This document shows, in pieces, positions 21,223 to 30,189 of a stretch of DNA of 64,000 bases. Below the pieces are notes generated by a model. That model had not been told where the DNA came from, did not search any database, and saw only the letters and a list, made by a program, of their open reading frames with translations. Numbering within the stretch: position 1 is the stretch's first letter; each line of letters starts with the position of its first letter. Origin of the DNA: Nakazawaea peltata (lineage: Eukaryota > Ascomycota > Pichiomycetes > Alaninales > Pachysolenaceae). The stretch covers positions 624,222 to 688,221 of the forward strand of contig BCGQ01000005.1 of assembly GCA_001599355.1 (NCBI GenBank). Reading direction: 5' to 3'. A program made the position numbers and the translations under genes.

Positions 21223-22320
21223 TTATGTGGGGTTAGAGCCCAGACTTGCGGTACTCGAATTTGGAGATTTCGGCTTTTTTAGGATTTTTATTTTGGACTT
21301 GCCAGTTGCAACACCTTCTGGTTGATTATTTCCACTTGTTTTTTCTTTAGGCTGTTGATTTTTGAGATTCCGTGTCCTCTGTTTTCTTTTTGTGTCCTTC
21401 GGTTTATTTGCTTCTATTGTTGATTTAGTTGCGTTTAGGGCTGAAGATTTAGTTGCGTTTGGGGTGGACGAAGTTGCACTAGATCCTTCAGAAGGAGCAA
21501 CTTTCTTTTTCGGTCTTCTTGTTCTTTTCTTGGCTTGTTTTTGTTCAGAAGGAGCTGACGTCAGACCAATATCCTTTACATCTTTTACAGCAACATCCTT
21601 CCCAGCAACATCCTTCCCAGCATCCTTCCCAGAATCTTTCACTTTCCGGGCCTTACCCTTCTTTTGATCCCTTTTTTTCTTGCCCAAAGATTCTTTCTTT
21701 TCCTCCCTCTCCTTGCCCTTTTGCTCACTCTCTTTCTCAACTTTATCTCCTTTTTTGCCCTTCTTCTTCTTGTCTTTAGACTTCTTTTTCGTAGATTTGC
21801 TCTTAGGAGCTCCTCCAAACTGAGGCTGTCTTACAATCGGCTTAACTCCAAGTACATCCAATAAAGTAGGATCTTTACCTTCAATGCTCGCCAACTTAAC
21901 AAATTTCTGTAATAACTCTTTCAGATTACTTTCAGCCGAACTGAGTGAACCTGCTGATTTCTTATCATTTCTTCTCTTCTTTCTAGTCTCAATTTCTGCC
22001 CGAGGATCGCTAGTGTCCCCGATCCATCCCTCTTCATATATTACTGATTCTATAACAGGTTTGCCCAAATTCTGATGATCTATCCCCATCTTGTACCATA
22101 TCTGATCCTGAACTTTGCTTTGACCCAACTTTTGACCTACCTTCGGATCAGAGTTACTAATATACACCCTTGAAAAGATCGCGTCCCCCTGTCTCTTGAC
22201 AGAGTCATCTCCCACCACAAGTTGATAACTTTCAGCGTACGGCAGAACCGCCGATCCGACCGTTTCCACATCCAATTCACCTGGAATCCTTCGTATCACG
22301 AATTTACTCAGCGCTACCAT
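21223..22320 (-). CDS. Divergent UPF3-like nonsense-mediated-decay factor (tentative)
   Basis: The protein has 365 codons. The first 110 residues form a plausible UPF3-type RRM-like domain: SKFVIRRIPGEL matches the opening strand VIRRLPP, FSRVYISNSDP matches the SRAYINF strand, and KPVIESVIYEEGW sits where UPF3 has the VEFAPYQ strand. After about residue 120 it is extremely rich in Lys, Glu, Ser and Thr, with repeated KDVAGKDVA-like words near 245-260, like the basic tail of UPF3 proteins. There are no other domains. The match is by motif order only, so the call is tentative; an unrelated basic nucleolar protein is the alternative. It is divergent with the PCI-domain gene (161 bp between ATGs). 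Confidence 0.5.
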   Translation of the reverse strand: MVALSKFVIRRIPGELDVETVGSAVLPYAESYQLVVGDDSVKRQGDAIFSRVYISNSDPKVGQKLGQSKVQDQIWYKMGIDHQNLGKPVIESVIYEEGWIGDTSDPRAEIETRKKRRNDKKSAGSLSSAESNLKELLQKFVKLASIEGKDPTLLDVLGVKPIVRQPQFGGAPKSKSTKKKSKDKKKKGKKGDKVEKESEQKGKEREEKKESLGKKKRDQKKGKARKVKDSGKDAGKDVAGKDVAVKDVKDIGLTSAPSEQKQAKKRTRRPKKKVAPSEGSSATSSTPNATKSSALNATKSTIEANKPKDTKRKQRTRNLKNQQPKEKTSGNNQPEGVATGKSKIKILKKPKSPNSSTASLGSNPT

Positions 22321-22481
22321 CTCTTCTGTACCTCTCTCTTAACCTTCCTCGAGTCTCATCGAGCGCTCTTCTTTTCCATTTTCGTAGTATTTTTTCGCTC
22401 TATGTTTTTCTTTCGAGGAGATGATCGAGAAGATTTGAAGGAGGTTTCAAGGGGCCAGTTCAAACAGGTTGAGGGATCGAG

Positions 22482-23837
22482 ATGTCGGACTTGAATAACT
22501 TGGTTTTCATCGGATTGAAGACGGCTTTCAGATTGCCCGGGAAAGATTGCCAGGAAAACGTGAGCAGCTTACTTTCTTTGAAGTCTCTCGAGAACCCTAA
22601 AACTGCCAATTTACAGAGGATTTTACAGACATACACAAGTAACGACAAGTTGGAGAGCACAGTAGACGGTCAAAATTTGCCATTTGGAAATGCATTCAAG
22701 AGCTTCATAGTTAGTTATCTTGTGCTAGTGAGAGATTTCAACCCTTGGTCCACATTGCAATCAATTGATATCATATTGAATTATTATAGGGCGCTAGCCA
22801 AATGCTTTGAGAACAAAGATTTGACCACGATCTTACATACCACATTGGTGGATTCGACCGAATATTTGATTCCCCTCTTAACAAAGGTCGATTCCAAATT
22901 AGCATTGGTCAGCCCAGACTACAAGAAATTCACCAGATTGGAATATTTCACCGAGCTATTGCTCTCAGTTTTTAACAGAATTATCATTTCTAAGACTACT
23001 ATCAATGAAGAGCTCTTGTCTTACTTGGCCATTAAGATAATGAAGAGCTATTTTTACTTGGGGAAGCCAAGACTTTGTAACAACATTTTGGCCAATATCA
23101 ACAACTTGGGATTGGAGTTCAATAAGATACCCATCCCAAGGCGAATCAGTTACAAATTTTTAGTGGGGAAGTTCTATTTTATTCAAGAGAATTTTGTTAA
23201 AGCATTTGGGCTCTTCGAAGAGTCACTTTTATTATTGAATCCTGCGGCAACACCAGTCAAGAATCTGGTAGTGATAATCAAGTATTTGATCCCAACAGCC
23301 ATTATTGTGGGCAAGACACCAAGTTTCAATTCATTCATCATGTTGATCCAACAGATTCAACAGACAAGGCTGAGATCGGATCCTAAAGATTTTGAGATTA
23401 TACAGCTTTATCGGGCTCTTTTCAAATATATGAAACAAGGGAACTTGAACTCGGTGAACTTGTTCTTATTCCAATATCAAAATCCTCTCAGACTGATGAA
23501 TCTGTTGATCCCCCTCATCCAAAGAACGAGGGTGACCACCTTCAGAAATTTGATATTTAAAATTTATTCTTGTAGTGGAGATTTCAACAAGAATACCTTG
23601 TCATTCCATGCTCTTAGGACAGGTATCAGACTCTCAATAGGCGAGGAATCTGCATTCCCAGACTCGTATAGGTTATTATCCGATGATCTGGAGATCTCGG
23701 ATGCTTTGGTGGAGAATTTGTTGATCAGTTTGATCGAGCAACAACTCATCAAACTGAATATTTTCTCCAGATTGAAATTGGTGAGGTTTAGTAAAAACAA
23801 TAGCTTTCCGCCTATTGATGAAGTGTATAATAGTTAA
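22482..23837 (+). CDS. PCI-domain protein of the PCID2/Csn12/Thp1 family
   Basis: The protein has 451 codons. It is an all-helical repeat protein ending in a PCI winged helix. The family pattern is clear: YFYLGKPRLCNNILANINN, then RRISYKFLVGKFYFIQENFVKA, then IIKYLIPTAIIVGKTPSF, and a C-terminal winged helix with VENLLISLIEQQLIKLNIFSRLKL followed by a FPPI tail. Family members are Thp1, the TREX-2 subunit in mRNA export at nuclear pores, and Csn12, the COP9-associated protein also linked to splicing. I cannot decide between them by eye; length (455 for Thp1, 423 for Csn12) slightly favours Thp1. A tRNA-Asn gene follows on the opposite strand. Confidence 0.8.
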   Translation: MSDLNNLVFIGLKTAFRLPGKDCQENVSSLLSLKSLENPKTANLQRILQTYTSNDKLESTVDGQNLPFGNAFKSFIVSYLVLVRDFNPWSTLQSIDIILNYYRALAKCFENKDLTTILHTTLVDSTEYLIPLLTKVDSKLALVSPDYKKFTRLEYFTELLLSVFNRIIISKTTINEELLSYLAIKIMKSYFYLGKPRLCNNILANINNLGLEFNKIPIPRRISYKFLVGKFYFIQENFVKAFGLFEESLLLLNPAATPVKNLVVIIKYLIPTAIIVGKTPSFNSFIMLIQQIQQTRLRSDPKDFEIIQLYRALFKYMKQGNLNSVNLFLFQYQNPLRLMNLLIPLIQRTRVTTFRNLIFKIYSCSGDFNKNTLSFHALRTGIRLSIGEESAFPDSYRLLSDDLEISDALVENLLISLIEQQLIKLNIFSRLKLVRFSKNNSFPPIDEVYNS

Positions 23838-23906
23838 TAGATAGGTTATATGACCATTTAGGTGATGTAGAGGTCAATTTCAAGTTCAAGATTTAGGCTC
23901 TGAAAT

Positions 23907-23918
23907 AAAAAAAAAAAA
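23907..23918 (-). terminator. RNA polymerase III terminator of tRNA-Asn
   Basis: There is a run of twelve A on the top strand, that is twelve T in the tRNA direction. It begins two bases after the tRNA 3' end. Confidence 0.9.
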
Positions 23919-23919
23919 T

Positions 23920-23993
23920 CGACCTTGGCTGGGATCGAACCAGCGATCTTCCGATTAACAGTCGGATGCCTTAACCAGCTTGGCCACAAAGTC
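23920..23993 (-). tRNA. tRNA-Asn (anticodon GUU)
   Basis: The reverse strand folds as a complete 74-nt tRNA without an intron. The 7-bp acceptor stem is GACTTTG with CAAGGTC (one T-G pair). The anticodon loop reads CTGTTAA with anticodon GTT. The T arm contains GGTTCGATCC, the B box, and the D arm contains TGGCCAAGCTGG, the A box. The discriminator base is G. The sequence is close to other yeast tRNA-Asn genes. It lies between the PCI gene and VPS3. Confidence 0.97.
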
Positions 23994-24165
23994 TTAAATT
24001 TCCTCAATTTTTGTTTAGAAGTGAACTACTTTTTGGTACAACCCAAGGCTACATCGGGACACCAACTTCAAACCCAAAGAAAACCCAGCGGCTGTTAGAG
24101 GCAAGGTCTTGATCGGTTGACATTGTGGATGAAGAGCAAGTCCAATTGACCTCAAAATACTTCAG

Positions 24166-27100
24166 ATGGACCAATTAGAAGATGAGAAGTTGGGAAATGG
24201 AGAGGAGAGGCCAGTTGTAGAGGAACTGAGCCAACAAGACGACACTGTTGTTCAGCAACAAGAGGAAGAAATAGACCCAGAGATGGTACGAGGAGATGAA
24301 ACCGAAGACAATGGGAATGAGGATACTACTAAAGATGAAAATATGGTAGAAAATCGAACTACAGAAGAACTGACCGAGGAAAACCCCGAGGATCAGCCAC
24401 AAACCCAGCCCAATTCATCACCCAAAGTGACCCCAGGGCCATACAGTTTAGTCCAACTTATAGACGCAATACCGACATTCAATGCCGAGATTCCCGGCTC
24501 GGATGAAGCTGTGGCGACTTGCATCGAATCTTGGGAATCTAATATCTACGTTGGAACATCTAAGGGTGAACTTTTGCATTTCTTTGAGCTCGATGAGGTG
24601 GGCTATATGTTGATATCTCGACAGAGTGTCAGCTTGAAGAGTTCGTATGCGGTACAGAAGATTGTGTTGATGCCATCGATATTCCGACTGCTTGTACTTT
24701 ATAACAATGTTGTGTCATGCTTTATGATGCCAGAAATGTCCCCTCTGAATATGGGTAGGGTCAAAGATGTCCATGATATCTCCTTCGATTTGAGTGAGCT
24801 AAAATTGGACAATTCTTTATCGAACAGAATAGTGGATCTGGATGCTGAAGGAGTCAATTGTATGTTATTCACGAGTAAATCACTCCGATTTGTAAGAGTT
24901 TCAGCTGATAGCATCAAATTAATACGTGATATGAAGGTAGCTACCCCAGCAGAAGTTGGATTACGATCTAAAAATTGTGTCTTTGTGGGCTCCAATTCTG
25001 GGTATGATTTATTAGATATAGATAAAGGTCGTAGAGTAAAACTTTTCCCTGTATCGGTGACAGATACAGAGAATAATCAGATTTCTCCCCATATAGTTCC
25101 ACTTGGACCTCAGGATGAATACTTATTAACGACCACAGGAGGGTCTGAAGATGAACCTTGTGCAGGTGTGATTATAAATAATACCGGAGATCCTAGTAGA
25201 CAAAGTATAACATGGGAAAGATACCCGACAGAGATTGTATCAGATTTCCCACATGTTATAGCTTCATTATCAGGTCGTGTCACTGTTCATTCTTTACAGG
25301 AACAACTGCCTATTCAAACGATCGACTTTTCACAACCAGTCAAAATTCTGAAAGTCAGTCATTTGTTTACGCAGAAGAATGAACAGATAAGTGATATAAT
25401 CCGACTTGTACCATATCGTGATTCCGATGCTTCTGACTCTGTAAGAATCGAGAAAGAAGCTCATAAACTGACCCAATTTACAACGGTCTCTTCTTCTCTG
25501 TTAATCTACAGTTCTGGCATAGGAGTACAATTAATGGTCCCTACACCGTCTATCCAAAGAATTATGGATTTATTAAATAATAGTAGTCGGTCGGCAGATT
25601 CTGTTTATGAAGAGATCCAGGATGAACTGAAGATCTTCATAGAATCTGCTCCTGAATATCGAGCAGTACAAGAGTCTTTCAGCAATGTACTGAGTTTCTT
25701 GGTCTTGCTTCGAGCCCATAAATTTAACCAAGCATTCGAATGTTATTTGGATGATGAAATTGATCCGATGATCGCTTTGAATATCTTCGAAAGAGACACA
25801 AGGCTCATCAAGGGTACGTTATGGTTATTCAGTGGATTACATAAACTTGTAGATCTGCTTCTGGAAGAAATGCAGACCATTTTAAATTTGAAAGACTTCT
25901 CAAATGATGAGGAAATGGTATTGAAATTCGCAGTCGATGAGTTTTATAAGTTATTAATTAAGACTCATTATAAGGACGAGAAGTTAATTGACCATTATTC
26001 GTACGAATCAATTGAGACCATCCATTTTTTTAACCGATTATCTGAGATTTTGAAGGGTGAAGAGGCAGATTTCGTCTCAGGCTTCAAGATTCAGAAGTCT
26101 TTAGTAAATATAATCGTAGAATTGAAGCATCGGGCCCAATATGGGGTTCTTTTGCAATTATATAAGAGTAAAGGTATGCACGACGAGTTACTCAAACTTT
26201 TGATGAGCCCAGAGATAGAAGGTCAATATCCTGAAAATGAGTTGTATCAAATGTTTATAGATGTTGTGATAGATAATGTGACCATAGAAGAGGAATTCTG
26301 GGAATACTCGTCTTGGATACTTGGTAAAAATCCGGATTTCGGCTTAAAATTGTTGACCTCCCCTGCTCTTAAAATAGGGGTTAGTGAAACAAAGGTAGCT
26401 AAATTGTTAAATAAGAGGAACTTATATGTAGAGGCCGAGACCTATTTGAAAGTGTTGGTTTTAGAGAGAAACGAAATTCATTTCTTGGGTGATTTGGTCT
26501 GCCTTATTGCTAGTACCTTTAAAAAACGACTCGAGACCAATCTGGCCCAATTCAAACAGATTGCCGACTTGTACAAGACTCTTGAAGTTCCTAAATTAAC
26601 ATTCGCTAAATTTGCAGCGATCGAATTCCGGGAAGTTGAAGATTCGGAGTTGTACAAATTACATAACCATTTGTTTAACTATCTCCTCATAATTAGTAAA
26701 GAGACAACAACATTGACCAGAGAGGAGAAGGTGGACAATGTACTGCAATTTTGCTTATCTATTTTGGAACCATATTCTGATCTGATTCCATATTTGATGG
26801 CACTTCTTCAGTTCAAGTTACAGAATTATCATAAAGGAATTGAAATTCTTTGTGAGTTATCTGATTTCAGGACTGCAGAATATCTGGCAGTCAATCTTAG
26901 TTTGCCATTTAATTTGAGTAACTACGATGTTAATATCGATAAATTCATTCGTCTTCATCATTTCAGCAAAGGTCGTGTGCCAACAAGATTGATAGAAGAT
27001 GAGGACGATGAAGAGGAAGAAGATGCTACATTGGTACTGAGTTCAGGTGAATCCACCAGTGATAATACCCAAGAGATTCTCGTAGAGGAGCTTCTCCTTC

Positions 27101-27402
27101 AAATATTCGATTATTATCTTAAATTAGACTACTTTAAAATGGTGGAGACATTTTTGAGTACTCATCATCTTTTCCAGATGACAGGAAACGATTCTCAAGA
27201 TATTGGAGTGATCTGCGATAGATTTGAGCAAGTGTTACAGAAACTTCCACCCAATTTCCCGATTAGATTCATTGATAACTTTCTTTCTACGACGTTAATT
27301 AGGTTATCTGATAAGGAAGTTAAACAGGTGCAGGTGAAGAATCTGGAGAAATTGAATAATCGTAGATTGAAGGGAGTTAAGAAGGATCTTAGTGGGGAGT
27401 GA
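24166..27402 (+). CDS. VPS3: CORVET complex subunit VPS3 (TGFBRAP1 family)
   Basis: The protein has 1078 codons. Its N-terminal 90 residues are acidic and disordered. A citron-homology (CNH) beta-propeller follows, beginning at PYSLVQLIDAIP and containing ATCIESWESNIYVGTSKGEL and the SPLNMGRVKDVHDI strand. The rest is a long alpha-solenoid, with a short acidic loop (EDEDDEEEEDAT) at about residue 945. This layout is that of Vps3, the Vps21/Rab5-binding subunit of the CORVET tether on endosomes. VPS39 of HOPS is the related alternative, but it normally starts the propeller at the first residue and is otherwise different at the entry. The family call is firm; VPS3 over VPS39 is likely. Confidence 0.78.
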   Translation: MDQLEDEKLGNGEERPVVEELSQQDDTVVQQQEEEIDPEMVRGDETEDNGNEDTTKDENMVENRTTEELTEENPEDQPQTQPNSSPKVTPGPYSLVQLIDAIPTFNAEIPGSDEAVATCIESWESNIYVGTSKGELLHFFELDEVGYMLISRQSVSLKSSYAVQKIVLMPSIFRLLVLYNNVVSCFMMPEMSPLNMGRVKDVHDISFDLSELKLDNSLSNRIVDLDAEGVNCMLFTSKSLRFVRVSADSIKLIRDMKVATPAEVGLRSKNCVFVGSNSGYDLLDIDKGRRVKLFPVSVTDTENNQISPHIVPLGPQDEYLLTTTGGSEDEPCAGVIINNTGDPSRQSITWERYPTEIVSDFPHVIASLSGRVTVHSLQEQLPIQTIDFSQPVKILKVSHLFTQKNEQISDIIRLVPYRDSDASDSVRIEKEAHKLTQFTTVSSSLLIYSSGIGVQLMVPTPSIQRIMDLLNNSSRSADSVYEEIQDELKIFIESAPEYRAVQESFSNVLSFLVLLRAHKFNQAFECYLDDEIDPMIALNIFERDTRLIKGTLWLFSGLHKLVDLLLEEMQTILNLKDFSNDEEMVLKFAVDEFYKLLIKTHYKDEKLIDHYSYESIETIHFFNRLSEILKGEEADFVSGFKIQKSLVNIIVELKHRAQYGVLLQLYKSKGMHDELLKLLMSPEIEGQYPENELYQMFIDVVIDNVTIEEEFWEYSSWILGKNPDFGLKLLTSPALKIGVSETKVAKLLNKRNLYVEAETYLKVLVLERNEIHFLGDLVCLIASTFKKRLETNLAQFKQIADLYKTLEVPKLTFAKFAAIEFREVEDSELYKLHNHLFNYLLIISKETTTLTREEKVDNVLQFCLSILEPYSDLIPYLMALLQFKLQNYHKGIEILCELSDFRTAEYLAVNLSLPFNLSNYDVNIDKFIRLHHFSKGRVPTRLIEDEDDEEEEDATLVLSSGESTSDNTQEILVEELLLQIFDYYLKLDYFKMVETFLSTHHLFQMTGNDSQDIGVICDRFEQVLQKLPPNFPIRFIDNFLSTTLIRLSDKEVKQVQVKNLEKLNNRRLKGVKKDLSGE

Positions 27403-27496
27403 TGTATAGTATGTGTAGGTTATGAATAGTCTGGAATGTTTAGATATAGTATGGTGTAGTAGAGTATAGGGGGATCAGTATATCAGTATCAGTATA

Positions 27497-27548
27497 GGGG
27501 TACAGGGTAGGGGTACAGGGTAGGGGTACAGGGTAGGGGTACAGGGTA
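27497..27548 (+). repeat. 13-bp G-rich tandem repeat (GGGGTACAGGGTA)x4
   Basis: There are four exact copies of a 13-bp unit, directly followed by another GGG. The spacing of G runs (three or four G, loops of two and four bases) fits the G-quadruplex rule on the VPS3 sense strand. It starts 95 bp after the VPS3 stop codon. Confidence 0.95.
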
Positions 27549-28324
27549 GGGCTATAGAATATAACCATATTAGATTAGATGCATACATCATATCTTAGCG
27601 GATACTCCAGATTTATACCAAGACCTTTCCCTCCCGTCGTTTTACCCCGATGAGTTAACGCATATCTCCTGAATTGGCTTCTTACCCTGAAATCGGAAGA
27701 ATTAATAGACAGCTGCCGGCAGAAACAAAGTTAGGCCTAACATTAAGAGCGATTTGCGCTAAGAAATTAGGAGATCGGGGGAGAGCACAAAGGGAAAGAG
27801 AAGCGACAGAAGCGACAGAACAGAGGGGGAAGCAGAAAATTAAGGGGAGCATAAAGAACGTGTAAGAAATGAACGAGCACGGCTATACTATTACCAAAAC
27901 GAATCAAAGCGCTCAGTACTGTAATGGTACAGAGTCGGGACATGAGTGCCGCAGCCACCCTCTAGCGCACCCCCTGCTACTCATCGCCCATCGCCAATTC
28001 CTCCTCTCCTCCGTTCCCGCTCCAATGCCCTGCTTTTGGCGAACCTTATTTCCCTTTTGGGAATTATCCGCCAATTTCCCCCCCATCTTGCCCTGCGATG
28101 GAAATCGGTAGCCGTTTTCGGTAACAAGCACAAGCTTATCGCGCCAATTTATGGGCACAAATACTTTTTCCGATGGGCAAATCGTAAAATGGAATAGGTT
28201 ATCCGCTAACCGATGGGTCAAATCAGCACTATTTAGGAAATATTCGATATTTCCTGCCTATTGTAAAGGCGCTTCTGATAACAAAATTGACCAAAGCCGA
28301 CTTTCGTCCAACTTTTTTTTAACA

Positions 28325-28332
28325 TATAAATA
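28325..28332 (+). promoter_or_regulatory. TATA box of the class III aminotransferase gene
   Basis: TATAAATA lies 86 bp upstream of the ATG at 28418. The same spacing is seen at the hexokinase gene, another strongly codon-biased gene in this window. Confidence 0.6.
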
Positions 28333-28417
28333 GCAGGTGATGTTTGGCAAGATTGAAATAATTGATTCGATTGTTTGTAATTGAATTAAACAATTTTAAT
28401 ATCACAAGACATATAAT

Positions 28418-29815
28418 ATGACTGTTGAAAAGAGCTCTTACGTCTTCCAAGGTACCCTTGACAAGAAGATGCCAATGACCGTTGAAGGTAAAGGTATCCA
28501 CGTTACTTACGAGGATGCCGACACCAAGGAGAGAAAGACCGTTATCGATGCTTCCTCCGGTGCCGCTGTTGCCTCCGTCGGATGGGGAGACCAAGATGTC
28601 ATTGACGCCATGATCCAGGCTTCCAAGGAGTGTGTTTACTCTTTCCCAGCTACTCAATGTAACTACGCCGCTGAAGAGTTGGGTGAGTTCATCTGTAACC
28701 AATCTCCAAAGGGTGCTTTCTGCTCTGCTTTGTTCACCGGTTCTGGTTCTGAGTCTAACGAGAACGCCATGAAGATCATCAAGCAATACCACGACGAGAT
28801 GGGTCCAAACAAGAGAGTTAAGTTCATCTCCAGAAAGCAATCTTACCACGGTTACACCATTGGTGCTTTGTCCATTGGTGACAACGCCAGAGCTGCTCTT
28901 TTCCAAGACATCTTATGGCCAGTTGAGAAGACTCCAAAGGTTTCTCAATGTTACCCATACCGTTTGAAGAAGGATGGTGAATCCGATGAGGAGTACCTCA
29001 AGAGATTGTTGGACGAGGTTGAACTGACCATCGTTGCCAACGACCCAGAGACCATTGCTGGTTTCATCATTGAGACCGTTGGTGGTTCCACTTACGGTAA
29101 CCCATTGCCATTGCCAGGTTACTTGGACGGTTGCAGATCTATCTGTCACAAGTACGGTATCATCTTCATGTTGGATGAGGTTATGTGTGGTATGGGTCGT
29201 TGTGGTACTTTGCACGCTTGGGAGCAATTCTTGACCCCAGCTGACGGTTCCGAAGGTTTCGTTGGTCCAGATATCCAAACCATCGGTAAGACTTTGGGTG
29301 CTGGTTACGTTACTTTGGCCGGTATCTTGATCTCTCCAAAGATCAGAGACGTCTACAACAAGGGTTCTGGTAAGGTTATTGGTGCTCAAACTTACCACTC
29401 TCACGCTTTCAACTGTAAGGTTGGTTTGGCTGTCCAAAAGAAGGTTGCTTCTGCCGGTTTGATCGCCAACATTGCCGAGTCCGGTAACTACTTCGGTGCT
29501 AAGATGACCGAGTTGATGCCAAAGACCAAGATTATCGGTGATGTCAGAGGTAGAGGTGGTTTCTGGTCTTTCGAGATTGTTAAGGACCAAAAGACCAAGG
29601 AGCCATTCCCAGTCGAAGTTGACGTTGCTCACAAGGTTGCCGACAAGATTTACGAGTACGGTGCTACCTCTATGGGTGCTCAAGGTACTATTGACGGTAA
29701 GATTGGTGACCACGTCTTGTTCGCTCCATCTTTCGTCTTCACCAAGGAGGATGCTGACCAAGTCGTTGAGTACATTGCCAAGGCTATTGCCGATGTTGAG
29801 GCCGAGCTTTTGTAG
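28418..29815 (+). CDS. PLP-dependent class III aminotransferase, highly expressed, substrate unknown
   Basis: The protein has 465 codons. It is a class III (omega) aminotransferase: TGSGSESNENAMK is the cofactor phosphate-binding turn, YHGYT the ring-stacking region, FMLDEVMCGMGR the Asp that contacts the pyridine nitrogen, and Lys291 in IGKTLGAGY the Schiff-base lysine. It is not the standard GABA transaminase Uga1 or ornithine transaminase; the amino donor cannot be read from sequence. No presequence is visible, so it is probably cytosolic. Codon choice is extremely biased (GGT, AAG, TTG, AAC, TCC), as in RPS3, which implies very high expression. The bias leaves long open antisense frames that are not genes. 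One CTG (in DEVE-CTG-TIVAND) is compatible with Ala. Confidence 0.9.
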   Translation: MTVEKSSYVFQGTLDKKMPMTVEGKGIHVTYEDADTKERKTVIDASSGAAVASVGWGDQDVIDAMIQASKECVYSFPATQCNYAAEELGEFICNQSPKGAFCSALFTGSGSESNENAMKIIKQYHDEMGPNKRVKFISRKQSYHGYTIGALSIGDNARAALFQDILWPVEKTPKVSQCYPYRLKKDGESDEEYLKRLLDEVELTIVANDPETIAGFIIETVGGSTYGNPLPLPGYLDGCRSICHKYGIIFMLDEVMCGMGRCGTLHAWEQFLTPADGSEGFVGPDIQTIGKTLGAGYVTLAGILISPKIRDVYNKGSGKVIGAQTYHSHAFNCKVGLAVQKKVASAGLIANIAESGNYFGAKMTELMPKTKIIGDVRGRGGFWSFEIVKDQKTKEPFPVEVDVAHKVADKIYEYGATSMGAQGTIDGKIGDHVLFAPSFVFTKEDADQVVEYIAKAIADVEAELL

Positions 29816-30189
29816 ATCACTTTTTAGTGTTTTATTTGGAATTTTATATATTAATTAATGATAGGAACTGGTATTCCTTTGAGAGGATATGTAGAGGTAA
29901 CTAGAGATGAGGGAGATTGTAGGGGTATACAGACTGATAGACTGTCTGAGGGTTGAGGGTACTGGAACTCACCATAATCAACTCTCTTGATCAAAACCGG
30001 GGGTTAGTCCAGATGGTCGTGCAAATACAAAACGTCCCAATTAAGCTACAAAAAATTTACTAGTAGTGCGTACAATATCAATTCCAAATCAGGAAACCCA
30101 TCCGATTTTTCAATTACCGCTCTTATCCCTCTACTTTTAAGCGCTTAAGGTGCTCAAAGGATAGTTAAAGAGCAGTTATATCGCGGATT
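29816..30189. other. Intergenic region between the aminotransferase and COQ2
   Basis: This holds the 3' end of the aminotransferase gene and the COQ2 promoter. It is AT-rich and I see no gene or repeat in it. Confidence 0.55.

Larger units (their letters stand above)
27403..28417. promoter_or_regulatory. Intergenic region with the aminotransferase promoter
   Basis: The first 150 bp hold the VPS3 3' end and a G-rich tandem repeat. The second half is the promoter of the highly biased aminotransferase gene. It contains a direct repeat, CCGATGGG(T)CAAATC, at 28170-28183 and 28210-28224, and a TATA box at 28325-28332. Several short open frames here look random and I do not call them genes. Confidence 0.55.

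Noticed and set aside
28913-29761. Long antisense open frame of 282 codons (and another of 195 codons at 28319-28906) within and beside the aminotransferase gene
   Set aside because: Strong codon bias of the sense gene removes the antisense stop codons; the antisense translations show no family features.
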